Source: Candidatus Poribacteria bacterium (GTDB lineage: Bacteria; Poribacteria; WGA-4E; WGA-3G). From it: a stretch of 55,191 bases of DNA. The position numbers and the translations under genes were made by a program. Shown here piece after piece: positions 34,120 to 42,906 of the stretch. How positions within the stretch are numbered: the first letter of the stretch is position 1; every line of letters starts with the position of its first letter. Where the stretch lies: positions 1 to 55,191 of the forward strand of contig VXPE01000137.1 of assembly GCA_009839745.1 (NCBI GenBank), given 5' to 3'. The notes under the pieces are model-generated. The model ran no database searches and was not told the DNA's origin. It saw only the letters and a list, made by a program, of their open reading frames with translations.

Positions 34120-34290
34120 ATTGAGATGATTGGGGCTGAAATTCGCCAATTCCACGTATATTCACACTTTTCGGCAGTTTTTTGCATTTTAATTTAACCC
34201 TTTTCCTATATTTTACGTTAAATAAAGTATCTTAACTGTTTAATATAGGCTGCTAAAACACGCCTTTAATTATTCTGTGGGGGTTAATTT

Positions 34291-36747
34291 ATGCGCGGGA
34301 TAATCCCGAAGTCGTCCAGTGTGAGGAAGGAATTTCTACGGAAACGTCCTTCCTGTGGACCACCTGCATCTGATGAACAAGCCAACGACGAGTTAACAAC
34401 GATAGAAGAGATGCCCGAGGAAGTAGAGGATCGGGCGCAGGCACTACTCGCAAACGGAGAAGAAATCAAAGTCGCTGTCTCAACCGATCTACGGTTCGAT
34501 GGCAACTACGGCAAAGATTGGGTAATTGCTACTAATAAACGACTCATCGCCTTTAACCAGAACGGTGCGCCGGAACATCAACTTCGTGAGATTCCACTGG
34601 CATCTGTTGAGGCTGTTGAGATCGTCGAGATGTATGGTAACAATATCCTCAAGATCAGAACATCCGAGGATGCCGCGGAAGTTGCACGCTACTCACGCAA
34701 GGTCTCACCAAAGTTTGAGTTGGCAACGCCTGAATTAGAGACCTTGGTTCAGGAAGCGAACCCGGATGTAGAACATGAAAAACAACACCGTCCGCAAGGC
34801 TGGGGCAAAAATAAAAACAAATGTGAAACATGCGGACAGCCGCTGCCACGTTGGTCCGGTGTTTGTGTTCATTGCGTTGAAAAGCGAAAACTCATCTTCC
34901 GACTGATCAAGTATTCGTCCCCGTTCTGGCATGTCGCGGTGCCAGCACTTGCCTTGATGATGATCATCCGCCTCGTTTCGCTTTTCCCGGCAGTGCTGAG
35001 CCGGGAGATGGTCGATAATATCCTTGTTCCCGCCAGTGCGGCTATAAACGGTGCGACTTTAACGGAGACCGGTGAGCCAGTCGCCGCACCGACCTGGGGA
35101 CACCTCAGCGGCATCGTCGAAAGTATCTCAGGGTGGTTAACGCTGCCTGTTGCGGGAAGTTGGGGACACCTCCTCACCATTGTCCTCTTAATGGTAAGTT
35201 TCAACGTCTTCACGATGGGGGCTTCCGCTGTGCGAGGCTACATGATGGCGTGGGTAGGTCAAAATATTACACGCCGACTTCGGAACGAAACTTATGAACA
35301 TCTCAACGCACTCTCGTTAGATTTTTACAATCAGCGGGATACCGGTAACCTCATGTCGAGAATCACACAGGATGTGGGGAGGCTCCGGGATTTCATCGCA
35401 AACGGGTTACAGGACTTAATCGGCGATTCCCTGACACTGATCTACATTTGCATCATTATGTTTCTCACCAACTGGAAGTTGGCGGCTTGGACACTGATTC
35501 CGGTTCCCTGCCTCATTTTCTTCACCATCTTCTTTGGAAAAAAGATGGGTAAAGTTTTTTCCGTGTTGTGGAAACGGTATGCCGATATTAGCACGATACT
35601 GGCAAGCACCATCCCGGGGGTTCGGGTTGTCAAAGCCTTCGCACGCGAACGCTATGAAGTAAACCGATTCAGTGAAAAGACCTATCAGGTGTTCGATGGT
35701 GAAATGCATGCGGCGAAGTTGTGGACACTCTATCGCCCGATCATGGAATTCATCATTTTCTCCGGCTCTATCCTGATATGGTTGGTTGGCGGTTCGCAGA
35801 TTTTTCAAGGCGAATTATCCCTCGGTGATCTCTTTATGTTCCAGGCGTTGATGGGACGGTTTTTCAGACCCGTTTACACGCTCTGCCAGATGAATGAACG
35901 CTTCATCCGGGCCGCAACTTCTGCGGATCGAGTGTTTGAAATCATAGACACCCCCCCAAGTGTCGCGGAAAAAGAAGATGCCGTTACGATTGACAACATC
36001 AAAGGCGAGGTCGAATTCAAGGATGTCTATTTCTCTTACGATGCGGAAAAAAATGCTATCAATGGTGTCAGTTTCCGCGCAGAAGCCGGTGAAATGATTG
36101 GGCTTGTCGGACATAGTGGGGCGGGAAAAAGCACGGTTATTAACTTGATTACCCGTTTCTACGATCCGAGCGAGGGTTCAATAGAGATTGATGGACACGA
36201 CACCCGTGATATTAAACTCAAAGCATTACGGCAACAGGTAGGTGTGGTGTTGCAGGATCCCTTCCTGTTCCAAGGCACAATCGCCGAAAATATTGGGTAT
36301 TCAAAACCGGGTGCGTCTCGGCATGAAATTATCGCTGCAGCGAAAGCCGCAAACGCCCACGAGTTTATCATCAAATTCCCCGATGGTTACGATACAATGG
36401 TCGGTGAACGGGGGGCTCGCGTGTCCGGCGGTGAACGGCAACGGATTTCTATCGCTCGCGCAATCCTGAAAAATCCGAGAATTCTCATCTTAGACGAAGC
36501 GACATCCTCTGTGGATACAGAGACTGAATCGAATATTCAGGAAGCATTGGAACGGCTTGTCCGCGGTCGGACGGTGTTCGCTATTGCACACCGACTCTCT
36601 ACGCTCAAATATGCCGACCGATTGGTTGTGCTGAAAGACGGGAAAGTCGATGAAATCGGCACGCATGAAGAACTTCTTGCCAAAGACGGGACTTATGCAG
36701 GTTTGTGTGAAAAGCAGACAGAATTGTCAAAGATTCGTGCCTTATAG
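34291..36747 (+). CDS. ABC exporter (membrane plus ATPase) with an N-terminal PH-like domain and zinc ribbon
   Basis: The 818-residue protein begins with about 160 residues resembling a bacterial PH-like fold (DWVIATNKRLIAFNQNG, ILKIRTSEDA). A C4 zinc ribbon follows (C178, C181, C192, C195; CETCGQPLPRWSGVCVHC). Then come a type IV exporter membrane domain and an ATPase domain with GLVGHSGAGKSTV, VSGGERQR and ILILDEATSSVD. Such transporters with a DUF1854 partner are catalogued as cyanophycin-metabolism associated, though no cphA is here. The neighbour at 36829 is that DUF1854 partner. The start is ATG with GGGGG upstream; the substrate is unknown. Confidence 0.85.
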   Translation: MRGIIPKSSSVRKEFLRKRPSCGPPASDEQANDELTTIEEMPEEVEDRAQALLANGEEIKVAVSTDLRFDGNYGKDWVIATNKRLIAFNQNGAPEHQLREIPLASVEAVEIVEMYGNNILKIRTSEDAAEVARYSRKVSPKFELATPELETLVQEANPDVEHEKQHRPQGWGKNKNKCETCGQPLPRWSGVCVHCVEKRKLIFRLIKYSSPFWHVAVPALALMMIIRLVSLFPAVLSREMVDNILVPASAAINGATLTETGEPVAAPTWGHLSGIVESISGWLTLPVAGSWGHLLTIVLLMVSFNVFTMGASAVRGYMMAWVGQNITRRLRNETYEHLNALSLDFYNQRDTGNLMSRITQDVGRLRDFIANGLQDLIGDSLTLIYICIIMFLTNWKLAAWTLIPVPCLIFFTIFFGKKMGKVFSVLWKRYADISTILASTIPGVRVVKAFARERYEVNRFSEKTYQVFDGEMHAAKLWTLYRPIMEFIIFSGSILIWLVGGSQIFQGELSLGDLFMFQALMGRFFRPVYTLCQMNERFIRAATSADRVFEIIDTPPSVAEKEDAVTIDNIKGEVEFKDVYFSYDAEKNAINGVSFRAEAGEMIGLVGHSGAGKSTVINLITRFYDPSEGSIEIDGHDTRDIKLKALRQQVGVVLQDPFLFQGTIAENIGYSKPGASRHEIIAAAKAANAHEFIIKFPDGYDTMVGERGARVSGGERQRISIARAILKNPRILILDEATSSVDTETESNIQEALERLVRGRTVFAIAHRLSTLKYADRLVVLKDGKVDEIGTHEELLAKDGTYAGLCEKQTELSKIRAL

Positions 36748-36760
36748 GTAACCATATTGT

Positions 36761-36791
36761 TCTGGTGCGCGCCTTGAAAGCACGCACCAGA
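36761..36791. terminator. Terminator-like hairpin
   Basis: TCTGGTGCG (36761-36769) pairs perfectly with CGCACCAGA (36783-36791). It lies between the exporter and the DUF1854 gene, so it may only weaken read-through. There is no clear T-run after it. Confidence 0.5.
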
Positions 36792-36828
36792 GCCTCTTCC
36801 TTGATACGGAAGAAGGAGACGTTACATA

Positions 36829-37338
36829 ATGCAGGAAGCCGTGAAGATTACCGATGAGGTAGAATTCCTTGATGCCTCTAATGTTAGACTTACGCGAAAT
36901 TCGTTTGAAGAACTCACAGTTGAACTGCCAGACGGCACCAGTCACACAAACGTTGAAGCCATCCGATCCTTTCCGCTTACCGATTCTAACAAATATATCA
37001 CACTCCTCGATAGCGAAGGAGCGGAAATCGGTATCATTCAGGACATCAAACAGCTGCCTCGCGAATCAGTGGAAATCCTCGTGTCCGAGTTGCAAAAACG
37101 GTATTTTATGCCGAAGATTACCAAGATCCACGAACTCGATGGTCAGTTCGGTGTTACACGGTGGGTCGTAGAAACCAACCGCGGTCCCGTCACGTTCGGC
37201 ATGCGCACCCGATATGATGTCGTCAGTCTTGAAAATGGACGGGTGCTTATTAAAGATGCCGACGGCAATCGTTACGAGATTGAGAATTACCACCATTTGG
37301 ATCCCGCAAGTCTCGCCCTCCTTGAAACGCAATTGTAG
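36829..37338 (+). CDS. DUF1854-family protein, exporter partner
   Basis: The 169-residue protein is soluble, mostly beta. It has YITLLDSEGAEIGIIQDIKQ near the middle and YFMPKITKIHELDGQFGVTR followed by WVVETNRGPVTF, which are DUF1854 hallmarks. In other genomes DUF1854 genes follow this type of exporter and may regulate or gate it. ATG 36829 has AAGGAG (GAAGGAGACG) 8-13 bases upstream. It is separated from the exporter by 81 bp and a hairpin. Confidence 0.75.
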   Translation: MQEAVKITDEVEFLDASNVRLTRNSFEELTVELPDGTSHTNVEAIRSFPLTDSNKYITLLDSEGAEIGIIQDIKQLPRESVEILVSELQKRYFMPKITKIHELDGQFGVTRWVVETNRGPVTFGMRTRYDVVSLENGRVLIKDADGNRYEIENYHHLDPASLALLETQL

Positions 37339-37361
37339 GGGCTGGGTTACCCAAACCCTAC
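37335..37361. repeat. GTAGGG/CCCTAC hairpin after the DUF1854 gene
   Basis: GTAGGG (37335-37340) pairs with CCCTAC (37356-37361), with inner GGGTTACCC. It overlaps the stop of the DUF1854 gene, and is probably both a dispersed repeat and a transcription end. Confidence 0.5.
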
Positions 37362-37474
37362 CAGCGAGACATTCAATCTTTAAAGGCGCAGCGTCCTAAA
37401 TTCGACTATAAGTCAACAGGATCGCGCCTCTCTTTTTATTTAAATGGAATCTACATCTACGGAGGTGGCTAAGA

Positions 37475-38599
37475 GTGGAGAACGTAAGAATCGAACGGAT
37501 TGAATGGGCACGCTTGACAGGCGAACGTCCTCGTAAAGCAGGTTGCAATTCACGTCTGGATGAACACGGGTTGCATGTCCGCCCCCCTATCGCGCGTCTA
37601 ACGACAACAGAGGGTGCCAGCGGCTTCGGATGGTCCCGAATTTCCCGTGAAAAAGCGCAAACTATCGTCGGATTTCAGCTCAGCGACGCATTCGACGCAG
37701 AAAACGGGGTCACCGAAGAATTCAGGATGTTGGAGTATCCGCTCTGGGATCTCGTGGGACAATTGGCGCAAAAACCCGTCTACGCCATGCTTTCTGGAGA
37801 AAACGGGGAGTTTCGCTCCCCATGTTACGATACCTCGCTTTATATTGATGATTTGCACCTTGACGATAATGCCGAAGCCGCGGCACTCATTGCCTCTGAG
37901 GCGTTAGAAGGGAAGGCGCGCGGGCATAACGCTTACAAAATCAAAGTAGGGCGCGGGGCGATGCACATGCCACTCGACAAAGGGACGCAACGCGATATTG
38001 ATGTCATCCGCGCCGTCCGAGAGGCTGTCGGACCCGATGCTTCGATTTTGATAGATGCAAACAACGGCTACAATCTTAATCTCACCAAACAGGTGCTCGG
38101 CGGCGCGGCGGATGCAAACGTCTATTGGATGGAGGAGGCATTCCACGAGGATGCCCGTGTCTATAGCCTCTTGAGAGAATGGCTAAACGCCGAAGGTTTA
38201 GAAACCCGTATTGCTGACGGCGAAGGTAGTGCCTCACCGAATTTGGTAGACTGGGCAAAAGACGGACTCATCGATATTGTCCAATACGATATCTTCTCTC
38301 CCGGCTTCTCACGCTGGCTTGAGTTGGGACCCGAATTGGATGCAGCTGGCGTTGGCACGGCACCCCATCACTACGGCGGGCACTACGGTAATTATGTCAC
38401 CGGTCATCTATCAGCAAAGGTGGAACGATTTGAATTCGTCGAATGGGACCATGCGACTACCCCGGGTTTAGATGACGCCGGGTATTCCATATCAAACGGC
38501 TATGTGAACATCCCACAAAGTCCCGGTTTCGGGTTGAATCTGGAGGAAGCACCCTACCAAAAAGCGAAGGAAGAAAACGGGTTCCAGGTTCGTGTGTAG
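37475..38599 (+). CDS. Enolase-superfamily enzyme (mandelate racemase/muconate lactonising type), sugar-acid dehydratase-like
   Basis: The 374-residue protein has the superfamily C-terminal barrel. It shows YKIKVGRG (the KxK catalytic lysine), LIDANNGY (first metal ligand), WMEEAFHEDARVY (second), DGEGSAS (third) and TAPHHYGGHYGNYV (histidines). Metal-assisted proton abstraction from a carboxylic acid is the family chemistry. GTG 37475 has GGAGGT 8 bases upstream. It is followed by a PhyH gene. The specific substrate is unknown; a sugar acid is plausible. Confidence 0.82.
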   Translation: MENVRIERIEWARLTGERPRKAGCNSRLDEHGLHVRPPIARLTTTEGASGFGWSRISREKAQTIVGFQLSDAFDAENGVTEEFRMLEYPLWDLVGQLAQKPVYAMLSGENGEFRSPCYDTSLYIDDLHLDDNAEAAALIASEALEGKARGHNAYKIKVGRGAMHMPLDKGTQRDIDVIRAVREAVGPDASILIDANNGYNLNLTKQVLGGAADANVYWMEEAFHEDARVYSLLREWLNAEGLETRIADGEGSASPNLVDWAKDGLIDIVQYDIFSPGFSRWLELGPELDAAGVGTAPHHYGGHYGNYVTGHLSAKVERFEFVEWDHATTPGLDDAGYSISNGYVNIPQSPGFGLNLEEAPYQKAKEENGFQVRV

Positions 38600-38670
38600 T
38601 TAAGTCGGCCGCTCACCAGTGCCAAGCCGTTGTGAATAATGCCGAGCGGAAAACTATAGGAGATAGAACC

Positions 38671-39408
38671 ATGGCATATCTAACTGCAGCAGACAAGGAA
38701 TTCTTTAAGGAAAACGGTTATCTAATTGTGCGTGGTGCCTTGGAGCAGGAAGGGATTGATGCCGCGCTTGATCGACTCTGGGAAGCGATGGACGAAGACA
38801 GAAACGATCCCGAATCCTGGATACGCCAGGGATATCGCACGGTTCCTGTTGGCAGTGAAGAGGTCATCAGCGGCACAACATACGGCAACCGAGTCTTCGC
38901 TATGGCAGAGGAGCTCGTCGGCAAGGACAAATTGAATACGAGCGGTGGCGCGGGACCGCATATCAATTTTCCAGATCCAGATAGAAAATGGAGTGAACCC
39001 TTGGGACACCTTGACGGTTATCACACGCCTACCAACGGTGTGCCGAAAGGGGTCGTGAGTGCGTTCACGCTGGGGGCTACCGTTTATCTGGGCACAGTTG
39101 AAAAACAGGGCGGCGGATTTACCGTCTGGCCCGGAAGCCATCTAATTTGGGCGGAATACTTCAGATACCATGACTTGGATAGCCTCCCAGGCGGTATCGC
39201 ACCGTTTGACTTAGGACCGAGTTACGAATTCACCGGCGCGGCAGGCGATGTCTGTTTTTGGCATCATCAGATGAGCCACGCTGCAGGTCTGAACTGTGGT
39301 CGCAATCTCCGAATCGCATGCATTAGTCGGTACCGCCGAAAAGACCTCGACCAGATTAAGTTTGAGACGCCTGATGATATGTGGAAATATTGGGACGGGA
39401 TTTCATAG
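38671..39408 (+). CDS. Phytanoyl-CoA dioxygenase (PhyH) family protein
   Basis: The 245-residue Fe(II)/2-oxoglutarate oxygenase starts MAYLTAADKEFFKENGYLIV, a PhyH N terminus. The metal ligands are in LGHLDGYHT (H and D) and WHHQMSHAAGLN (distal H), with the 2-oxoglutarate arginine in GRNLRIAC. ATG 38671 has AGGAG (38658-38662) upstream; the frame extends further. It differs from the PhyH protein at 16461. The role is unknown; near the enolase-superfamily gene it may work on the same compound. Confidence 0.85.
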   Translation: MAYLTAADKEFFKENGYLIVRGALEQEGIDAALDRLWEAMDEDRNDPESWIRQGYRTVPVGSEEVISGTTYGNRVFAMAEELVGKDKLNTSGGAGPHINFPDPDRKWSEPLGHLDGYHTPTNGVPKGVVSAFTLGATVYLGTVEKQGGGFTVWPGSHLIWAEYFRYHDLDSLPGGIAPFDLGPSYEFTGAAGDVCFWHHQMSHAAGLNCGRNLRIACISRYRRKDLDQIKFETPDDMWKYWDGIS

Positions 39409-39451
39409 CGTCTGCGTTTTTTAACCGTATTTTGCTATCTGCCGGGACCGC

Positions 39452-39481
39452 GAAGCACACCTCGCGCCGACAATGTGCTTC
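39452..39481. terminator. Terminator-like hairpin after the PhyH gene
   Basis: GAAGCACA (39452-39459) pairs perfectly with TGTGCTTC (39474-39481), loop of 14 bases. It falls in the spacer between the PhyH gene and the next gene. Confidence 0.45.
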
Positions 39482-39515
39482 AAAGCTCCCCCTATAGATA
39501 CACCCAAATTTTAAT

Positions 39516-40085
39516 TTGCCAGATGTTTCAATATATGTTATGCTTTTCTCAATCTCACTTGATAGAAAGCAACAGTATTACCCTTTAGTTCGTAGAAGAG
39601 ATGTGTTAGGAAATTTCGGAATGGACCTCTATCTGACCCCTTCCAAAATCACTGAGATAATAGGTGTGGAAGAAGGAATAATTAACCGAACATTAAAACG
39701 AAGAGATGGGGACATTGAACCGTATCTGCGCGTCGTCTCTGCTCCCCCTGAAACGCCTGGCGGTAGTCCCAGACCCCAGATTCAGTTAAGGATTGATGGG
39801 CTCGCACTCCTGATAAAAAAACTCACCTATAATATCCCAACCGATGATATTATTGAGAACCTCAGTTGTCAGGTTTTTCATATCACGCATCTGAAGGAAA
39901 CGTGTGAAAAATTGGAAAGGGAGAATAAAACCCTTATCGCTACAAATAAACAACTCCAGGAAAAGGTGGAAGACTTCCGAACCCAAAAAGAGCGGTTGTC
40001 CACAGAAGTGGACAAACTGCAAAGTCAACTCATTGCGGAACAATCCAAAACCTGGGTAGACCGTTTACTGAAACGGGGAGAGTGA
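39516..40085 (+). CDS. Unrecognised protein with a C-terminal coiled coil
   Basis: Up to 189 residues. The N-terminal half (LYLTPSKITEIIGVEEGIIN) looks like a small alpha-helical, possibly DNA-binding domain. The second half (about 115-185) is a long charged coiled coil (KLERENKTLIATNKQLQEKV). I do not recognise the family. The start is uncertain: TTG 39516, or ATG at 39540 or 39621. The coding character (regular heptads, no stop in 190 codons) supports a real gene. Confidence 0.6.
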   Translation: MPDVSIYVMLFSISLDRKQQYYPLVRRRDVLGNFGMDLYLTPSKITEIIGVEEGIINRTLKRRDGDIEPYLRVVSAPPETPGGSPRPQIQLRIDGLALLIKKLTYNIPTDDIIENLSCQVFHITHLKETCEKLERENKTLIATNKQLQEKVEDFRTQKERLSTEVDKLQSQLIAEQSKTWVDRLLKRGE

Positions 40086-40143
40086 TAGGGCTGGATACGC
40101 AAGGCTACAGGAGACCTGACTTTCACAGGGATCGAAAATCGTT

Positions 40144-40767
40144 ATGGAAACCAAAGAAAAACGGAACCAACTGTTTGCGGTCGGGTTCTTCGTTCTCGGT
40201 ATGTTCTTCCTCTATGTAGAGGGTATCTCATTCCTGCCATCCTTCATCGTTCAGAATGCCGTTTTGCTCAAAGGCATCGCACTCGTGTTGCTGAGCATCG
40301 CTGCGATCCTCGCGGGTACCGCCTTTGAGAATAAACCGCGAATCGCCATCATTTCCGGTGTATGTTTAGTGATGGGACTCGGATTTCTCTATCTGCCTGT
40401 CCCTTCAATCTTGCAGGGTTCAACGTTCCATATCCTTTTCGCCACTGCGATTGCATTTGGCATGACAACCCCAACGAAACACGCAGCGACTATCGGTTCA
40501 GCCGCTTTCGCGGGCATCGGCATCCTTTTTCTCTACCAGCCTTTCTTTCCCGTGCTTAATAGCACTGCCCTACACCTACTGCTACCCGGCGTAATCGTCT
40601 TCTCGATCGTCTTTTCGCAGAAAACCGTGTGTGAACAAATTTCTATCGGCTTCATCGCACTGGGTTTAATTGCGCTCTGTCAACCGTTTCTAATGCTATT
40701 CTATCAAACCGGTTTCCAATTGCTGCTTACCGGATTAACAGGATTTATTGTCGCAGCGCATCGATAG
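40144..40767 (+). CDS. Small multi-pass membrane protein
   Basis: The 207-residue protein is nearly all hydrophobic, with about six to seven membrane helices (such as ALVLLSIAAILAGTAF and IAIISGVCLVMGLGFLY). Three tandem stretches share the theme gain-of-loop then helix (GMFFLYVEGI, GLGFLYLPVP, GILFLYQPFF, LIALCQPFL), so it may be an internal repeat. I know no family for it. It begins at ATG 40144 with a weak ribosome site. Confidence 0.55.
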   Translation: METKEKRNQLFAVGFFVLGMFFLYVEGISFLPSFIVQNAVLLKGIALVLLSIAAILAGTAFENKPRIAIISGVCLVMGLGFLYLPVPSILQGSTFHILFATAIAFGMTTPTKHAATIGSAAFAGIGILFLYQPFFPVLNSTALHLLLPGVIVFSIVFSQKTVCEQISIGFIALGLIALCQPFLMLFYQTGFQLLLTGLTGFIVAAHR

Positions 40768-40819
40768 AATTCTTTCAACTATAGTAGCATCCGAAGATAT
40801 GTAGCCCTCAAATAAAAAA

Positions 40820-41968
40820 TTGTCAAACAGAAAATCCAGTCCTTCCCCCAGTCCCAAAAGAAAAAAAATTGTGATAGTCGGTGCGGGTGTCATCGGAGCC
40901 GCCATCGCGTATCATCTGTCCCGCCGCAATAGTATCGCTGTAACGGTTCTGGAGCGCGAGGTTCCTGGTGCCGGGGCATCCGGACACTCTTTCGCGTGGG
41001 CAAACGCCTTCGGGAAAGAGCCGCGGGATTACCATACCCTCAACCGGCGTTCCTTGGATATGTGGTACCGCCTCGCACATCAACTGGATGCGGATATAGG
41101 TATCCACTATGGCGGCGAAATGCGGTGGGAAAACACGCCACAACGTGCGACACAACTCCGTCAACGCATCCAACAAATTCAGAAATGGGGTTACCCGTGT
41201 CGGCTCATCACGCGTGACGAGATGTTGGCATTTGAACCACACTTACACCCTGGCACTGTAGCAGCCGCATCCTTCTCAGAAGCCGATATACATGTTGAGA
41301 CAGACAGATTCATCGAGGTGTGTCTCCAACGGGCATGCGAAAGTGGGGCGGTTGTGCATCCACAAACCAGCGTTACAGGGTTTGTGGTTCGTGAGGGGAG
41401 TATTGTTGCTGTCAAAACCGCTGATGCCGAATTTCCGTGCGAGGGTGTCGTTTTAGCGAGCGGTGTTCAGACGACTGAACTCGCCGCCTTCGCGCATGCA
41501 CATATTCCGCAACAACGGAGTCCGGGGATCGTTATTGAGACAACCCCGTGTGCTAAAGTCCTAAACAACGTTGCAATCATCCACGCGCCTCCGACAGATG
41601 AGAACCATCAGCACCTCCACCTCCGGCAAATGGGTGACGGGAGTCTTAGAATCGGACAGGGGACCCAAGAAGGGATAAACCGTGATGATTCACAGCAGCA
41701 CGCCGATGCCCTCCTCGCGCGTGCCAAGGCGTATTTGCCAACTATAGGGGACGCTGAAGCGATTCCAACACCGGTTGGCTATCGTCCAATGCCGCTTGAT
41801 GGGTTTCCGGTCCTGGGGTTTACCGAGGCGGTGCAGAATCTGTATATCGCTTTAATGCACAGCGGTGTAACATTAGCACCTTTGGTGGGTGAAATGGCAA
41901 GCTTGGAAATTGCCGACAATGCAAGGGTGGATTGGTTCGCACCCTACCGACCCGAACGGTTTGGGTAG
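40820..41968 (+). CDS. FAD-dependent oxidoreductase (DAO family)
   Basis: The 382-residue protein has the Rossmann FAD-binding motif KIVIVGAGVIGAAIAYHLSR, the ERE...GAGASGHSFAWAN segment and the motif VVLASGVQTTELA. The C-terminal VGYRPMPLDGFPVLGFTEAV then QNLYIALMHSGVTLAPLVGE is typical of DAO/glycine-oxidase types. It would oxidise an amine or amino acid with FAD. It starts at TTG 40820, preceded by AATAAAAAATTG as in trpC. The substrate is unknown. Confidence 0.85.
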   Translation: MSNRKSSPSPSPKRKKIVIVGAGVIGAAIAYHLSRRNSIAVTVLEREVPGAGASGHSFAWANAFGKEPRDYHTLNRRSLDMWYRLAHQLDADIGIHYGGEMRWENTPQRATQLRQRIQQIQKWGYPCRLITRDEMLAFEPHLHPGTVAAASFSEADIHVETDRFIEVCLQRACESGAVVHPQTSVTGFVVREGSIVAVKTADAEFPCEGVVLASGVQTTELAAFAHAHIPQQRSPGIVIETTPCAKVLNNVAIIHAPPTDENHQHLHLRQMGDGSLRIGQGTQEGINRDDSQQHADALLARAKAYLPTIGDAEAIPTPVGYRPMPLDGFPVLGFTEAVQNLYIALMHSGVTLAPLVGEMASLEIADNARVDWFAPYRPERFG

Positions 41969-42005
41969 AGTGTCCCGTCCATCTCATACGCTTATAAATA
42001 ACAGT

Positions 42006-42863
42006 TCAGACTTCATAGTGATCCCTGTACACCTTCACCAAATCCCCCTTCCGAAAACCCGGGACAGCCGTAGCACATTCCTGTGCCAAGCGTTCGTAAT
42101 CAATCCCCATCAGCCGCGCCAAGACAGTCGGATTTTGTGCTTTTAAAAGCATCCACTGTTTATGCCGTTCGCACTGCTTTTCATCTATCTCTCTCCGAGA
42201 ATAATCCTGCCATCCCTGACACGGCACAGCGAAATCAAACGGATTTTGGAAGACTTTCAAGGCGTCAGGTGTGTTGTTATACTGCCACATCTGAAAATCA
42301 CGGTGTCGGGTTGGTAAGCGTTTATGTTGTCGCATGTCCAGATGGGCGCTTCTCAAACGGGTCCATATCTGGAACTCCGTATTTACCGCATAGGATTTAC
42401 CGGTTGCGAGGTGGAACGCATCTCTTGGGAGTGGGAATTGACTAATAAACCGCATGCCCTCATCAAGCCGCTTGTGCGTGTCAAACTTTCGGAAATTGAC
42501 GGGGACAATAAACGCCACGATATCCGCCAGATGGGCAGCATGGTTAAAGAAGTCTATCGCTAATTTTCCGCGCTTGCCGAAAGGTGGATTACCGATAACC
42601 GCGGTATCTCTGCGTGTAAACGGGAAATCGGTGACCTCAAAAAAGTCTTGGGATTTCACATCGCTACATTTCGGCACGAGATCTATGCCTAATCGTTTTT
42701 CCGGCGGTAAGAGTTTATAAAACGCACCAGTACCAGCGGCAGGCTCTACGAAAAAGAGGTCGCTGAGACTTCGGTTTAAGGTTGAAAGCGTCTCCGTGAA
42801 ATGCTCCCAACATGCCCGCGCGACCTCTGATTTCGTATAAAATTGGTCTAATGAATGTTGCAC
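42006..42863 (-). CDS. Solitary N6-adenine-type DNA methyltransferase
   Basis: The 285-residue protein has QFYTKSEVARACW (motif X), the SAM site FVEPAAGTGAFYKLL (motif I) and the catalytic NPPFGKRGKLAIDFF (motif IV). This gives the gamma order typical of adenine methyltransferases. No restriction endonuclease lies beside it, so it is an orphan that could be regulatory or a phage defence/counter-defence remnant. The start is GTG 42863 with no clear ribosome site. It converges on the FAD oxidoreductase. Confidence 0.78.
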   Translation of the reverse strand: MQHSLDQFYTKSEVARACWEHFTETLSTLNRSLSDLFFVEPAAGTGAFYKLLPPEKRLGIDLVPKCSDVKSQDFFEVTDFPFTRRDTAVIGNPPFGKRGKLAIDFFNHAAHLADIVAFIVPVNFRKFDTHKRLDEGMRFISQFPLPRDAFHLATGKSYAVNTEFQIWTRLRSAHLDMRQHKRLPTRHRDFQMWQYNNTPDALKVFQNPFDFAVPCQGWQDYSRREIDEKQCERHKQWMLLKAQNPTVLARLMGIDYERLAQECATAVPGFRKGDLVKVYRDHYEV

Positions 42864-42906
42864 GATTTTTGTAAATTATCGCAAAGTCAAGTCTCTCGAG
42901 GATGGA

